Part shown: piece by piece, positions 42,909 to 51,861 of the stretch
How the letters are laid out: every line of letters begins with the position of its first letter
How positions within the stretch are numbered: position 1 is the stretch's first letter
Assembly (NCBI RefSeq): GCF_044458865.1
Contig: NZ_JBITIH010000021.1
Span: 1 to 64,000, forward strand
Source: Micromonospora_G sp044458865
GTDB lineage: Bacteria > Actinomycetota > Actinomycetes > Mycobacteriales > Micromonosporaceae
Direction: 5' to 3'
Length of the DNA stretch: 64,000 nt
Program-made: the position numbers and the translations under genes
The notes under the pieces: generated by a model
What the model was told of the DNA's origin: nothing
Seen by the model: the letters and a program-made list of their open reading frames with translations, nothing else
The model's database searches: none

Positions 42909-44305
42909 ACTGCCTCCGTTTCGGGCACGCCCAGCTCGTTCAGGAAAGACCGGGCCCAGTGTTCGACGTCGTGGGTACGCAGGTGGCGCTGCATGATGCG
43001 CATGCGGCGCCGTGCTTCCACCTTGTCGACGTGGACCGCGCGCAACAGCGCGTCCTTCACCCCGTCGGGGTCGTGCGGGTTACAGAGGAAGGCCTGGCGC
43101 AACTCGGTGGCGGCGCCGGCAAACTCACTGAGCACGAGCGCGCCGCCAGAGTCGGCGCGCGATGCAACGTACTCCTTGGCCACCAGGTTCATTCCGTCTC
43201 GCAGTGGGGTCACCATCATCACATCAGCCGCGCAGTAGAGCGCGGCAAGTTCACTGCGACTGTACGACTGGTGCAGATAGTGAACAGCAGGCACGCCGAC
43301 ACGCCCAAATTCGCCATTAATCCGGCCAACTTCGCGCTCTACCTTTACGCGTAGTGCCTGGTAGTGCTCCACCCGTTCCCGGCTGGGAGTGGCGACCTGC
43401 ACCATAACGGCGTCCGGAACTGTCAACTTTCCGTCAGCCAGCAGCTCCCGGAACGCCTTGAGTCGAAGCTCGATGCCCTTGGTGTAGTCGAGCCGGTCGA
43501 CGCCGAGTACGACGGTCTTCGGGTCACCCAGTTCGGCCCGGATCTGCTTGGCCCGTGCCTGCACCGCAGGGTCGGCCGCCATCCGCTCCATCTCGGCCAC
43601 GTCGATCGAGATGGGGAAGGCTCCGGCCTTCACCTGGCGCCCGTCGACCTGGATCATCTGCCCCTCGTAGCGGAGGCCGAGCAGGTGCCGGGCCAGCCGG
43701 ACGAAGTTCTGGGCCGCGAGCCGTTGCTGGAAGCCGACCAGGTCGGCGCCGAGCAGGCCGCGTAGCACCTCGGCCCGCAGCGGCATCTGCATGAAAAGCT
43801 CGATTGGCGGGAAAGGGATGTGGAGGAAGAAACCGATCCGCAGGTCGGGTCGGAGTTCCCGCAGCATCGCCGGCACGAGCTGGAGCTGGTAGTCCTGCAC
43901 CCAGACCGTGGCTCCCTCGGCGGCCACCTCCGCGGCGGCCTCCGCGAACCGGGCGTTGACCAGCCGGTACGCCTCCCGCCAGCGGCGCTTGTAGGCCGGA
44001 GTTTCCACCGCGTCGTGGTAGAGCGGCCAGATGGTCGCGTTCGACTGGCCCTCGTAGTACCGCTCCAGTTCCTCGGCGCTCAGCGGAACGGGGTGCAGCC
44101 CGATGCCATCGAGGTCGAACGGTTCGGGGGCGGCGCCCACCCCGCCCGCCCACCCCACCCAGGTGCCCTGGTGCTGGACCAGGACCGGGTGCAGGGCGGT
44201 GACCAGGCCGCCTGGGCTTCGGCGCCACTGGCGGCCCTCGGGGGTGGTCACCTCGTCGACCGGCAGACGATTCGCCACGACCACGAACGAGCTACGTTCC
44301 GTCAC
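42905..44305 (-). CDS. otsA: Trehalose-6-phosphate synthase
   Basis: A 466-residue GT20 glycosyltransferase that joins UDP- or GDP-glucose to glucose-6-phosphate. Motifs: VVVANRLPVDEV, RRSPGGLVTALHPVL, VWVQDYQLQLVPAMLRELRPD, GFFLHIPFPP, VLGVDRLDYTKGIELRLKAF and NLVAKEYVASRA with ALVLSEFAGAATEL. The GTG at 44305 was chosen because family similarity begins there and GGAGG lies ten bases upstream; the longer frame from 44500 has no family match in its first 65 residues. The downstream otsB fusion overlaps by four bases. Confidence 0.95.
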   Translation of the reverse strand: MTERSSFVVVANRLPVDEVTTPEGRQWRRSPGGLVTALHPVLVQHQGTWVGWAGGVGAAPEPFDLDGIGLHPVPLSAEELERYYEGQSNATIWPLYHDAVETPAYKRRWREAYRLVNARFAEAAAEVAAEGATVWVQDYQLQLVPAMLRELRPDLRIGFFLHIPFPPIELFMQMPLRAEVLRGLLGADLVGFQQRLAAQNFVRLARHLLGLRYEGQMIQVDGRQVKAGAFPISIDVAEMERMAADPAVQARAKQIRAELGDPKTVVLGVDRLDYTKGIELRLKAFRELLADGKLTVPDAVMVQVATPSRERVEHYQALRVKVEREVGRINGEFGRVGVPAVHYLHQSYSRSELAALYCAADVMMVTPLRDGMNLVAKEYVASRADSGGALVLSEFAGAATELRQAFLCNPHDPDGVKDALLRAVHVDKVEARRRMRIMQRHLRTHDVEHWARSFLNELGVPETEAV

Positions 44306-44616
44306 GATCTGTGCACCTCCGGTGATTCCGCAGTCCACCGCTGAGCGTACTGAGCGTAGCTGCGGTGCCTCCCTCGCGGTGCCACTCTTACTGCCCTGCG
44401 GGACGGTGAGGCCAAACCAGTAAGTGATCTTGACGATATCGAGCCGTTTCGGCCCTCGTTCCGGGTCCCGGCGGGGTGATGTGGGCGTACGCCGCCTCAC
44501 CTGTCAGGATTGACGACGGCCCGCGCGGAGTTCACCCTGCGCTCGCGTCCCGCTCGCGGGCTCCCGGGCTCGGGTTAAGGCTCCCTGTTCCGCAGACTCT
44601 GGAGGTAGGCCGCACC
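44306..44616. other. Divergent intergenic region otsA / ettA (311 bp)
   Basis: The only clear structures are a 9-bp tandem repeat CTGAGCGTA (44341-44349 and 44350-44358) and TTGACG (44430-44435), a possible -35 without a good -10. Ribosome sites for both genes lie at the edges. No gene is seen. Confidence 0.45.
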
Positions 44617-46293
44617 GTGGCCCAGTACATCTACGTTCTGGAAAAGGCGCGCAAGGCGCACGGCGACAAGGTCGTGCTCGACAATGTGACGCTGAGCTTC
44701 CTGCCCGGGGCCAAGATCGGTGTGGTCGGCCCGAACGGCGCCGGTAAGTCCAGCCTGTTCAAGATCATGGCTGGGCTGGACCGGCCGAGCAACGGTGATG
44801 CCCGGCTGATGCCCGGCTACTCCGTGGGGATGCTCGCCCAGGAGCCGCCGTTGAACGACGCCAAGACCGTCCTCGGCAACATCGAGGAGGCGGTCGCGGA
44901 GACCAAGGCCAAGCTGGAGCGGTTCAACAAGATCGCCGAGCAGATGGCCACCGACTACTCCGACGAGCTGATGGAGGAGATGGGTCGGCTCCAGGAGGAG
45001 TTGGACAACGAGGACGCCTGGGACATCGACTCCAAGCTCGAACTCGCGATGGACGCGCTCCGCTGCCCGCCGCCGGACGCCGACGTCACCCAGCTCTCCG
45101 GTGGTGAACGCCGCCGGGTCGCGCTCTGCAAGCTGCTGCTGGAAGCTCCGGACCTGCTCCTGCTCGACGAGCCCACCAACCACCTGGACGCGGAGAGCGT
45201 GCAGTGGCTGGAGCAGCACCTGGCCAAGTACGCCGGTACCGTCATGGCGATCACCCACGACCGGTACTTCCTGGACAAGGTGGCCGGCTGGATCCTGGAG
45301 CTGGACCGGGGCCGGGCCATCGGGTACGAGGGCAACTACTCCACCTACCTGGAGAAGAAGGCCGCCCGGCTGGCCGTCGAGGGTCGGCGCGACGCGAAGA
45401 TGAAGAAGCGGCTCACCGAGGAACTCGAGTGGGTCCGCTCCAACGCCAAGGCGCGGCAGACCAAGTCCAAGGCGCGGCTGGACCGCTACGAGGAGATGGC
45501 CACCGAGGCGGAGAAGACCCGCAAGCTCGACTTCGAGGAGATCCAGATCCCGCCGGGCCCGCGCCTGGGCAACACGGTGATCGAGGCGAACAGCCTCAGC
45601 AAGGGTTTCGGCGACCGGCTGCTGATCGACAACCTCAGCTTCACCCTGCCGCGCAACGGCATCGTCGGCATCATCGGCCCCAACGGTGTCGGCAAGACCA
45701 CGCTCTTCAAGACCATCGTCGGGCTGGAGCAGCCGACCGACGGCGCGGTGCGGGTCGGCGAGACCGTGCACCTGTCGTACGTCGACCAGAACCGTGAGGG
45801 CCTCAACGGTGACAAGACGGTCTGGGAGGTGGTGTCCGACGGGCTCGACTACCTGATGGTCGGCAAGGTCGAGATGCCGTCCCGGGCGTACGTGGCGGCG
45901 TTCGGGTTCAAGGGCCCGGACCAGCAGAAGCCGACCAAGGTGCTCTCCGGTGGCGAGCGGAACCGGCTGAACCTCGCGCTCACGCTCAAGATCGGCGGGA
46001 ACGTGATCCTGCTCGACGAGCCGACCAACGACCTCGACGTGGAAACCCTCTCCTCGCTGGAGAACGCGCTGCTGGAGTTCCCCGGCTGTGCCGTGGTCAT
46101 CTCGCACGACCGGATGTTCCTCGACCGGGTGGCAACGCACATCCTGGCCTGGGAGGGCGAGGACGAGAACATGGCCAAGTGGTTCTGGTTCGAGGGCAAC
46201 TTCGAGGCGTACGAGAAGAACAAGATCGACCGCCTCGGCGCCGAAGCGGCCCGACCGCACCGGGTGACCTACCGCAAGCTCACCCGTGACTAG
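44617..46293 (+). CDS. ettA: Energy-dependent translational throttle protein (ABC-F)
   Basis: A 558-residue ABC-F ATPase with two nucleotide-binding domains and no membrane part. Walker A motifs are VGPNGAGKSS and IGPNGVGKTT; signature motifs LSGGERRRVALCKLL and LSGGERNRLNLALTL; Walker B LLLDEPTNHLD and LLDEPTNDLD. The inter-domain linker is basic and helical (KKRLTEELEWVRSNAKARQTKSKARLDRYEEM), as in EttA, which binds the ribosomal E site and gates elongation by ATP level. Start GTG 44617 follows GGAGG. Length equals the EttA norm. The stop is overlapped by the thioesterase gene. Confidence 0.95.
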   Translation: MAQYIYVLEKARKAHGDKVVLDNVTLSFLPGAKIGVVGPNGAGKSSLFKIMAGLDRPSNGDARLMPGYSVGMLAQEPPLNDAKTVLGNIEEAVAETKAKLERFNKIAEQMATDYSDELMEEMGRLQEELDNEDAWDIDSKLELAMDALRCPPPDADVTQLSGGERRRVALCKLLLEAPDLLLLDEPTNHLDAESVQWLEQHLAKYAGTVMAITHDRYFLDKVAGWILELDRGRAIGYEGNYSTYLEKKAARLAVEGRRDAKMKKRLTEELEWVRSNAKARQTKSKARLDRYEEMATEAEKTRKLDFEEIQIPPGPRLGNTVIEANSLSKGFGDRLLIDNLSFTLPRNGIVGIIGPNGVGKTTLFKTIVGLEQPTDGAVRVGETVHLSYVDQNREGLNGDKTVWEVVSDGLDYLMVGKVEMPSRAYVAAFGFKGPDQQKPTKVLSGGERNRLNLALTLKIGGNVILLDEPTNDLDVETLSSLENALLEFPGCAVVISHDRMFLDRVATHILAWEGEDENMAKWFWFEGNFEAYEKNKIDRLGAEAARPHRVTYRKLTRD

Positions 46294-46750
46294 TCCGGTC
46301 GCCGCCGAGCACCCGCCGGCAGCCCGGTACGTCTACCACTGCGCCCTGCGCTGGTCCGACCTGGACGCGTACGGGCACGTCAACAACGCCCGCTTCCTCA
46401 CCCTCTACGAGGAGGCCCGGGTGGCGTTGATGTTCGTCGGCGGCCGGGCCTGGGGGGTCGGCTCGTTCGCCGAGGGGGTGGTCATCGCCCGGCACGAGGT
46501 GGACTACCTGCGTCCGGTGGACTACGCCCTCGGCCGGGCCACCGCCGAGCAGGCGCCGACGGTCCGGGTGGAACTCTGGGTGGAGGAGATCCGGGCCTCC
46601 CGGTTCACCATCGGCTACGAGTTGTTCGACGGCGACGTGCTGGCCAGTCGGGCCCGTTCGGTGCTGGTGCCGTACGACCTGGAACAGGGTCAGCCCCGTC
46701 GCCTCTCCGCGGACGAGCGGGCCTTCCTGCGGCCGTACCTGCTGCCGTGA
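46286..46750 (+). CDS. Acyl-CoA thioesterase (4HBT hotdog family)
   Basis: A 154-residue hotdog-fold thioesterase of the YbgC/FadM-like group: LRWSDLDAYGHVNNARFLTLYEEARVA carries the catalytic Asp and the HVNN signature. It hydrolyses an acyl-CoA thioester. The GTG starts 8 bp inside the end of ettA, and the stop overlaps the next gene (GTGA), so the three genes are translationally linked although their functions are unrelated. Confidence 0.9.
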   Translation: MTSPVAAEHPPAARYVYHCALRWSDLDAYGHVNNARFLTLYEEARVALMFVGGRAWGVGSFAEGVVIARHEVDYLRPVDYALGRATAEQAPTVRVELWVEEIRASRFTIGYELFDGDVLASRARSVLVPYDLEQGQPRRLSADERAFLRPYLLP

Positions 46751-47541
46751 GCGGGCCGGCGGTGGACGGGCACGCTCCCGGCGAGCCGGTCGCCACGGCG
46801 GCACCCGGACACGGGCTGACCGGGATCGCCGACGCCGGCGCCTTCCTGGCCCGGTTGACCCGGCTCGACCCGACCGCGGTGGTACGCCTACGCCCGGCGG
46901 GTCCCGCGGGGCGTACCACGCTCTGGGCCCGTCTGCCGTGGGCGGTGCTGGTCGGCCGGACCGTCGCCGGGCCCGGTCCAGGTGACGTGACCGTCTCGGC
47001 GGCCACGCTCCTGGCCGAGCTGGCTCGGGACGGTGCCGGTCTGCCGCCCCGCCGGGACGCCGACTGGCGGTGGCCGTTGCCGCCGTCGGCCGGGGAACTG
47101 GTCGACACGATGCCGGGCTCGGACGTACGTCGGATCGCCGCCGCGGCGGCGGGCACACTGCGTGACGCGGCGGAGCACGGGGTGGCCGGTCGGGCCGTGG
47201 GGCAGCGGATGCTCCGGGACGCGTTGCTGGACCACGTCGCGGTGGTGGTCACCCGTTCGTCGCCGGCCGGGCCGCCCGGCCGGTTCGAGGTGTCGCAGCG
47301 GCTGGTGCAGGCGGTGGTCCGGATGGGCTTTCTCGGTCCCGCGGCGACTCCGCTCGAAGCGGCCGTATCCACTTCTGTCGAAGCCGCTGGTCCGGGTTCG
47401 GTGGGCCAGATCGGTCCGGACGGGGTCCAGGTCAGGGCGGTGGGGCGGTGGACGGGGCTTTCGGCACCCTTCGGAGTCGCATGGGCACTCAGAGCGAGCC
47501 AACTGTCGATCACGCCTATTCGAGATCCCCTGAACGGTTGA
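46747..47541 (+). CDS. Conserved hypothetical protein
   Basis: A 264-residue, Ala/Val/Arg-rich protein I do not recognise. It has two halves: a front part with RTTLWARLPWAVLVGRTVAG and a helical middle (DVRRIAAAAAGTLRDAAEHG, RMLRDALLDHVAVVV), then FEVSQRLVQAVVRMGFLG. No signal peptide or clear membrane helix. Tight coupling to the thioesterase suggests a conserved gene pair. No function proposed. Confidence 0.65.
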   Translation: MSGPAVDGHAPGEPVATAAPGHGLTGIADAGAFLARLTRLDPTAVVRLRPAGPAGRTTLWARLPWAVLVGRTVAGPGPGDVTVSAATLLAELARDGAGLPPRRDADWRWPLPPSAGELVDTMPGSDVRRIAAAAAGTLRDAAEHGVAGRAVGQRMLRDALLDHVAVVVTRSSPAGPPGRFEVSQRLVQAVVRMGFLGPAATPLEAAVSTSVEAAGPGSVGQIGPDGVQVRAVGRWTGLSAPFGVAWALRASQLSITPIRDPLNG

Positions 47542-47546
47542 TGCTA

Positions 47547-47586
47547 TATAGTTCCTCCGGTCACGGGCATCCGTTGGGGGGATGCC
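47547..47586 (+). promoter_or_regulatory. Possible promoter and leader hairpin for the YbjN gene
   Basis: TATAGT (47547-47552) in an AT-rich patch unusual for this window, followed by a 7-bp hairpin GGCATCC/GGATGCC (47566-47572 and 47580-47586). The gene starts 87 bp further on. Confidence 0.35.
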
Positions 47587-47672
47587 TCCGAACGGCTATC
47601 CGGGTACCGTCGTCCCTCGGATCCAACGCACCGTAGGCGACTGGATCCGCTGGGGAGTGAGGTGCGCGAGCA

Positions 47673-48290
47673 ATGCCGTGGTGGTCATGGCGCCCCGGTC
47701 ACACCGCTTCGAGCGGTGGGCCGGAGACTCGAAGCAGGATCTCCGTGGACCAGGCCGTGCGGGTCGGACCGCCTGCGCCACGTGAGCCGGAGCACGACTC
47801 TGATCCGTCGGAATCGCCCGCGACAACGGAACGGCCCGCCGTCGTCGTACCAGCCGCCATCGCGCCGGCAACGGTCGCACCGGTGACCCTGCGCCGGCTC
47901 GGTGAGGCCCTCGACCTACTCGACGTCCGCTACCTCGCCGACGGCGACGGCAGCCTGCTGGCGATGTGGGAACGGCACGCCGTGCTCTTCGCGCTGGAGG
48001 GGCCGGAGGACGAGATCCTGGTGATGCGTGCCCGGCCCTACTCGACGGTGCCGCCGGACTGGGTGGACCGTGCCTACCGGGTGGTCAACGAGTGGAACCA
48101 CGCCCAACGCTTCGCCAAGGCGTACGTGGGCGACCCGACCGAACGCGGCCAACTGCCGATCTACGCCGAGATGCAGGTGCCGATGCGGTCCGGAGCGCAT
48201 GACGCGCTGGTGGTCGAGGTGCTCGACTGCGGCGCGGCGATGGCCACCACCTTCGTCGACTGGCTACACGACGAGGGTGCCCTGCTCTGA
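47673..48290 (+). CDS. YbjN domain-containing protein
   Basis: A 205-residue protein. The first ~70 residues are a disordered Pro/Ala/Arg-rich leader starting PWWSWRPGH; the rest is a YbjN domain (LRRLGEALDLLDVRYLADGDGS, RAYRVVNEWNHAQRFAKAYVGD, MQVPMRSGAHDALVVEVLDCG). YbjN proteins are thought to be chaperone- or sensor-like, with no established enzymatic activity. It stands alone, with the convergent globin gene 47 bp beyond its stop. Confidence 0.82.
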   Translation: MPWWSWRPGHTASSGGPETRSRISVDQAVRVGPPAPREPEHDSDPSESPATTERPAVVVPAAIAPATVAPVTLRRLGEALDLLDVRYLADGDGSLLAMWERHAVLFALEGPEDEILVMRARPYSTVPPDWVDRAYRVVNEWNHAQRFAKAYVGDPTERGQLPIYAEMQVPMRSGAHDALVVEVLDCGAAMATTFVDWLHDEGALL

Positions 48291-48337
48291 CGCCTCTCCC
48301 GCTGATTTTCCGGGCACGTGGTGGGCTACGCCGTCAG

Positions 48338-48778
48338 TCAGCCGAGCCGGGGCGGGGGCGTCACGTCGCCCTCATCCGTGTTGACCATGAAGTACGCGGC
48401 CCGCTCCAGGTAGTCCCAGAGCGTCTCCTCGTACTCCTTCGGCAGGTCCAGGCTCTCCACGGCCCGACGCATCTGCCGCAGCCAGGCGTCCCGCTCGGCC
48501 GCTCCGACCCGGAACGGGGCGTGCCGCATCCGCAGTCGCGGGTGGCCACGCTGCTCCGAGTAGGTGTTCGGTCCGCCCCAGTACTGCATCAGGAAGAGCG
48601 TCATCCGGTCCGCCGCCGGGCGGAGATCCTCTTCGGGATAGAGCGGGCGGAGCAGCGGATCGCCGGCGACGCCGACGTAGAACTCGTCGACCAGCTTGCG
48701 GAAGGTCGGTTCACCGCCGATGGCCTCGAACAGGGTCGTCGGCGTCCGCGTCGGATCGCCCTCAGCTGGAGACGTCAC
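48338..48778 (-). CDS. glbO: Truncated haemoglobin, group II (HbO type)
   Basis: A 146-residue truncated haemoglobin. Marks are DEFYVGVAGDPLLRPLYPEEDL, FLMQYWGGP, and GHPRLRMRHAPF with the proximal haem His; WG8 appears in AERDAWLRQM. These fit HbO of actinobacteria, an oxygen- or peroxide-handling globin. A CAGGAT hexamer six bases before the GTG suggests a leaderless mRNA. Confidence 0.92.
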   Translation of the reverse strand: MTSPAEGDPTRTPTTLFEAIGGEPTFRKLVDEFYVGVAGDPLLRPLYPEEDLRPAADRMTLFLMQYWGGPNTYSEQRGHPRLRMRHAPFRVGAAERDAWLRQMRRAVESLDLPKEYEETLWDYLERAAYFMVNTDEGDVTPPPRLG

Positions 48779-48784
48779 GCTTCC

Positions 48785-48790
48785 ATCCTG
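48785..48790 (-). promoter_or_regulatory. -10 element for leaderless globin transcript
   Basis: CAGGAT on the minus strand, six bases, then GTG at 48778. Confidence 0.4.
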
Positions 48791-48835
48791 CCAGGTCCGG
48801 ATCGATCGGTTGGGACGCGGTCGGGGCGGCCTTGA

Positions 48836-50218
48836 TCACAGAGTGCTGACGCCGCCCTGGGGGCTGGGAGAGCCCGGCGCCCGGTCGTCGATCGACTCCT
48901 CGGCCGAGCGCTGCGCCGGGCGTACCTCGGCACCCATCCGGGTCTGCCGCGAGGCGTTCGCGATCGCCGCGTTGAAGTCCGCCGTACTCGGCCACTGGGT
49001 CGAGACGACCAGCATCAGCAGCACCCCGCCGATGCTCCAGAGCCCCACCACGGTGGGAATGTTGAACCGGCTGGCGAGGACCCCGGTGACCAGCACCGCG
49101 CCGCCCTGAAGCACCTGTATCCCGCTGCTCATCACCCCGAACGCGCGGGCCCGGAAGCCGGGCGGCAGGGCCTGCACGAAGAGACCGTTGGCGACCGGCA
49201 GCAGGCCGGCCACCGCGAAGCCACTGATCAGCGCCATCAGGGCGACCACGGGTGGAGTCGGGTTGAGCAGCGCCGGCACCAGGGCGAGCGGGGCCAGCAC
49301 CGCGAACGGCCGGATCATCGCCCGTCGTACGTCCGGACGCAGCCCGCGTCCGATGGTCAGACCGCCGAGGATGAAACCGACCGGGCTGGCAATCATGATC
49401 ATCGCCTGGACCAGGCCGGCGCTGGGGTGATCAGGGTCGGACACGTCGACGAACTTCGCCGCCCACCCTGCGGCCAGGCCCTCGGGCACGATGGCGAAGA
49501 GCATCGAGGCGAAGACGATGACGGCGATGGATCGCAGCACCGGGGTTCCGAAGACCAGCTTGAACCCCTCGGCCGTCTCGCGGAGCAGGTGGCTGCGGTG
49601 TTCCGGGGTCATCGCCGCCGCCCGCTGCTGGATGCCGAACCGGATCAGTATCGCGGAGAACGCGAAGGTGCCGGTGTTGATCAGCAGCGCGGTGGTCGGG
49701 TTCAGGGTGGCGACCGAGGCGCCGAGCACGTACCCGGCGATCTGGGCGGCCTGCCCGGTGCTGGTGTTGACCGCCAGACCGACCACCAGGCGGTCGCCGC
49801 TGAGCAGCATCGGGAGCAGCGCGGATCGGGCTGCCTGGCTCGGCGGGTTGGCCAGGGTGACACCGAAGAGCAACGCCAGGATCACCGGCACCGGTAGGCC
49901 GGGGATGGCGATGAGGCCGATCAGCACCATCCGGGTGAGGTCGCAGATGACCATCACGTTCCGGTACGGGTGGCGTTCCGCCACCGCGGCGAGCAGCGGG
50001 CCGCCGACGAGCCAGGGCAGGAAGCTCACCGCGAAGGCGGCGGCCGAGAGCGCGACCGACTTGCTCTCCTGGAACACCAGCACGGTGACGGCGGCTCGCG
50101 CCAGGTAGTCACCAAGCCAGGAGAACGCGTTGGCCGTGTAGAGCGCCCGGAATTCCGGCTGCGCGAACACCTCGCGGAAGGTAGCCGGCCCTTCGGGCGT
50201 TCGTGTCGCCTCGGACAC
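48836..50218 (-). CDS. MFS transporter
   Basis: A 460-residue major facilitator with about 12 hydrophobic segments (for example LSAAAFAVSFLPWLVGGPLLA, VILALLFGVTLANPPSQAARS, SIAVIVFASMLFAIVPEGLAA). It resembles DHA3/EntS-type exporters; substrate unknown. The C-terminal ~50 residues are a hydrophilic tail. The GTG at 50218 was chosen because GGAGG lies six bases upstream; in-frame ATGs at 50230 and 50254 have no ribosome site. Confidence 0.85.
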   Translation of the reverse strand: MSEATRTPEGPATFREVFAQPEFRALYTANAFSWLGDYLARAAVTVLVFQESKSVALSAAAFAVSFLPWLVGGPLLAAVAERHPYRNVMVICDLTRMVLIGLIAIPGLPVPVILALLFGVTLANPPSQAARSALLPMLLSGDRLVVGLAVNTSTGQAAQIAGYVLGASVATLNPTTALLINTGTFAFSAILIRFGIQQRAAAMTPEHRSHLLRETAEGFKLVFGTPVLRSIAVIVFASMLFAIVPEGLAAGWAAKFVDVSDPDHPSAGLVQAMIMIASPVGFILGGLTIGRGLRPDVRRAMIRPFAVLAPLALVPALLNPTPPVVALMALISGFAVAGLLPVANGLFVQALPPGFRARAFGVMSSGIQVLQGGAVLVTGVLASRFNIPTVVGLWSIGGVLLMLVVSTQWPSTADFNAAIANASRQTRMGAEVRPAQRSAEESIDDRAPGSPSPQGGVSTL

Positions 50219-50422
50219 GGGGGCCTCCATCGTTCTCGACCGCTGACCACTCATGATGGAGCCGTCGGGAAACGTTGTCAGACGTAGGGGACAGCGAAGT
50301 CTTCGTCACGCTCCGAGAGGAGCTTGTCCCGGATTCTGCCCGATCGTCAGACATTTGGCTAGTGTGAATGGGTAGATCGTCGCACTGATGACTGAACGAA
50401 CGGACGATACCTGACCAGCCAT

Positions 50423-50454
50423 GCGGTTCGCGACCCCTTGATCCCGCGAACCGC
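50423..50454 (-). terminator. Possible terminator after the MscS gene
   Basis: A 10-bp perfect stem (50423-50432 with 50445-50454, GCGGTTCGCG) and a 12-nt loop, 24 bp beyond the mscS stop. No T run. The rest of the 259-bp gap to the MFS start shows a repeated GTCAGAC but no gene. Confidence 0.5.
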
Positions 50455-50477
50455 TCCGACGGCGCCACCCGCCCCGG

Positions 50478-51539
50478 TCAGGTGGCCCCGCCCTGACCCG
50501 TCTCGGTGCCGCCCGTCCCGGGTGCCTGGGGGCGGAGATACATCCGCGACGCGGCGATCTGCGCGGTGATACCGGAGTTCTCCAACGCCTCGGCGAGGCG
50601 GCGGCGCAGTTCCCGCCCCACCGCCAGTTGTCCGTCCGATGTCGTCTTGACCACCGTACGGATCACCGCGCCGTCCACCGTGATCTGCTCGACGCCGAGC
50701 ACCTCCGGCTCCTCGACGATCTCCGGCGACAGTTCCGGGTCCAGCGCCACCGACGCCGCCGCCGTACGCAGCACCGCGGTCGCCTCCTCCGTACCGGCGA
50801 AGCCGATCGGCAGGTCGACGATGACCAGCGCCCAGCCCTGGCTCTTGTTCCCGACCCGGACGATCTCGCCGTTGCGGATGTACCAGAGCACCCCGCGCCC
50901 GTCCCGGATCGTGGTGATCCGCAGGCCGACCGCCTCGACCACGCCGGTGGCCTCGCCGAGGTCGACCGTGTCGCCCACTCCGTACTGGTCTTCGAGGAGC
51001 ATGAACAACCCGGCGATCAAGTCCTTGACCAGCGTCTGTGCGCCGAAGCCCAGGGCCACGCCAGCGATGCCCGCGCTCGCCAGCAGCGGCGCCAGGTCGA
51101 AGCTGAGCTCGCTCAGTACCAGCAGTACGGCGATCCCGAAGACCACCGCCGTGACCAGGCTGCGCAGCACCGAACCGATCGCCTCGGCGCGCTGTCGACG
51201 GCGTTCGGGTACGACCATTGCCGGGTCGACGTGCGCGGTGGGAATCCGTTCCCGCAGCGGCTTGAGGATGGTCGGCACCGACCCCTCGGCGGTCGCGCCC
51301 ACCAGCCGTTTGATGGTCCGGTGCAGCAGGTACCGGGTCAGCATGGCGATCAGGACGATCGCGATGATCCGCAGCGGCTTGATCAGGAGGTAGTAGCTGC
51401 CCTCCGCCAACCACGGGGTGTCGGTCCACTTCCACAGCAGGTCGCAGGCGTAGCTGTCCAGGCAGGCCGGGCTGGGACTGGTCGGGCCGGGGCTGCTCGG
51501 ACTGGGGGAGGGAACGGCGTACGGGAGCACGAGATTCAC
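50478..51539 (-). CDS. Small-conductance mechanosensitive channel (MscS family)
   Basis: A 353-residue channel protein with a Pro/Ser-rich front, three membrane helices (LLIKPLRIIAIVLIAMLTRYLL, SLVTAVVFGIAVLLVLSEL, and the pore helix PLLASAGIAGVALGFGAQTLVKDLIAGLFMLLE) and a cytoplasmic beta domain (YGVGDTVDLGEATGVVEAVGLRITTI). It opens under membrane tension to release solutes. The GTG at 51539 is preferred since TACTAA precedes it by seven bases; a GTG at 51602 is the alternative. Confidence 0.9.
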   Translation of the reverse strand: MNLVLPYAVPSPSPSSPGPTSPSPACLDSYACDLLWKWTDTPWLAEGSYYLLIKPLRIIAIVLIAMLTRYLLHRTIKRLVGATAEGSVPTILKPLRERIPTAHVDPAMVVPERRRQRAEAIGSVLRSLVTAVVFGIAVLLVLSELSFDLAPLLASAGIAGVALGFGAQTLVKDLIAGLFMLLEDQYGVGDTVDLGEATGVVEAVGLRITTIRDGRGVLWYIRNGEIVRVGNKSQGWALVIVDLPIGFAGTEEATAVLRTAAASVALDPELSPEIVEEPEVLGVEQITVDGAVIRTVVKTTSDGQLAVGRELRRRLAEALENSGITAQIAASRMYLRPQAPGTGGTETGQGGAT

Positions 51540-51694
51540 GAGTGCCTTAGTACCGCACGGGTCGGCGTCACCGTCGGGCGCCCCGCCGCAAGGGGGGTTC
51601 ACTCCCGCCAGCGCGAACGGCCGGGAAGCGTCCGGTGTCGCCTGGTTAACCGGACGGAACCGGTCATCCTGTCACGCGACACAAAAGCTTCATG

Positions 51695-51730
51695 AGGGAC
51701 CCCGGATTAGTGCGTGCAATCGGGGGTCCT
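51695..51730. other. Strong hairpin in the mscS / HNH divergent gap
   Basis: AGGGACCCCGGATT (51695-51708) pairs with AATCGGGGGTCCT (51718-51730) apart from one position. It lies upstream of both genes, so it is either an attenuator in the HNH leader or a regulatory palindrome, not an ordinary terminator. Confidence 0.45.
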
Positions 51731-51861
51731 ATCGGGGACTATTGGCGCACGGACGCCGGTGATCTGCCGGCGTCGGCCGCGGTCGGTAGCGAACCGCGCC
51801 GTCGGTCGGCACAGGGCAGATGACAGGGGTGGGGCACGACACAACCGGGAGGGTGATCGCG

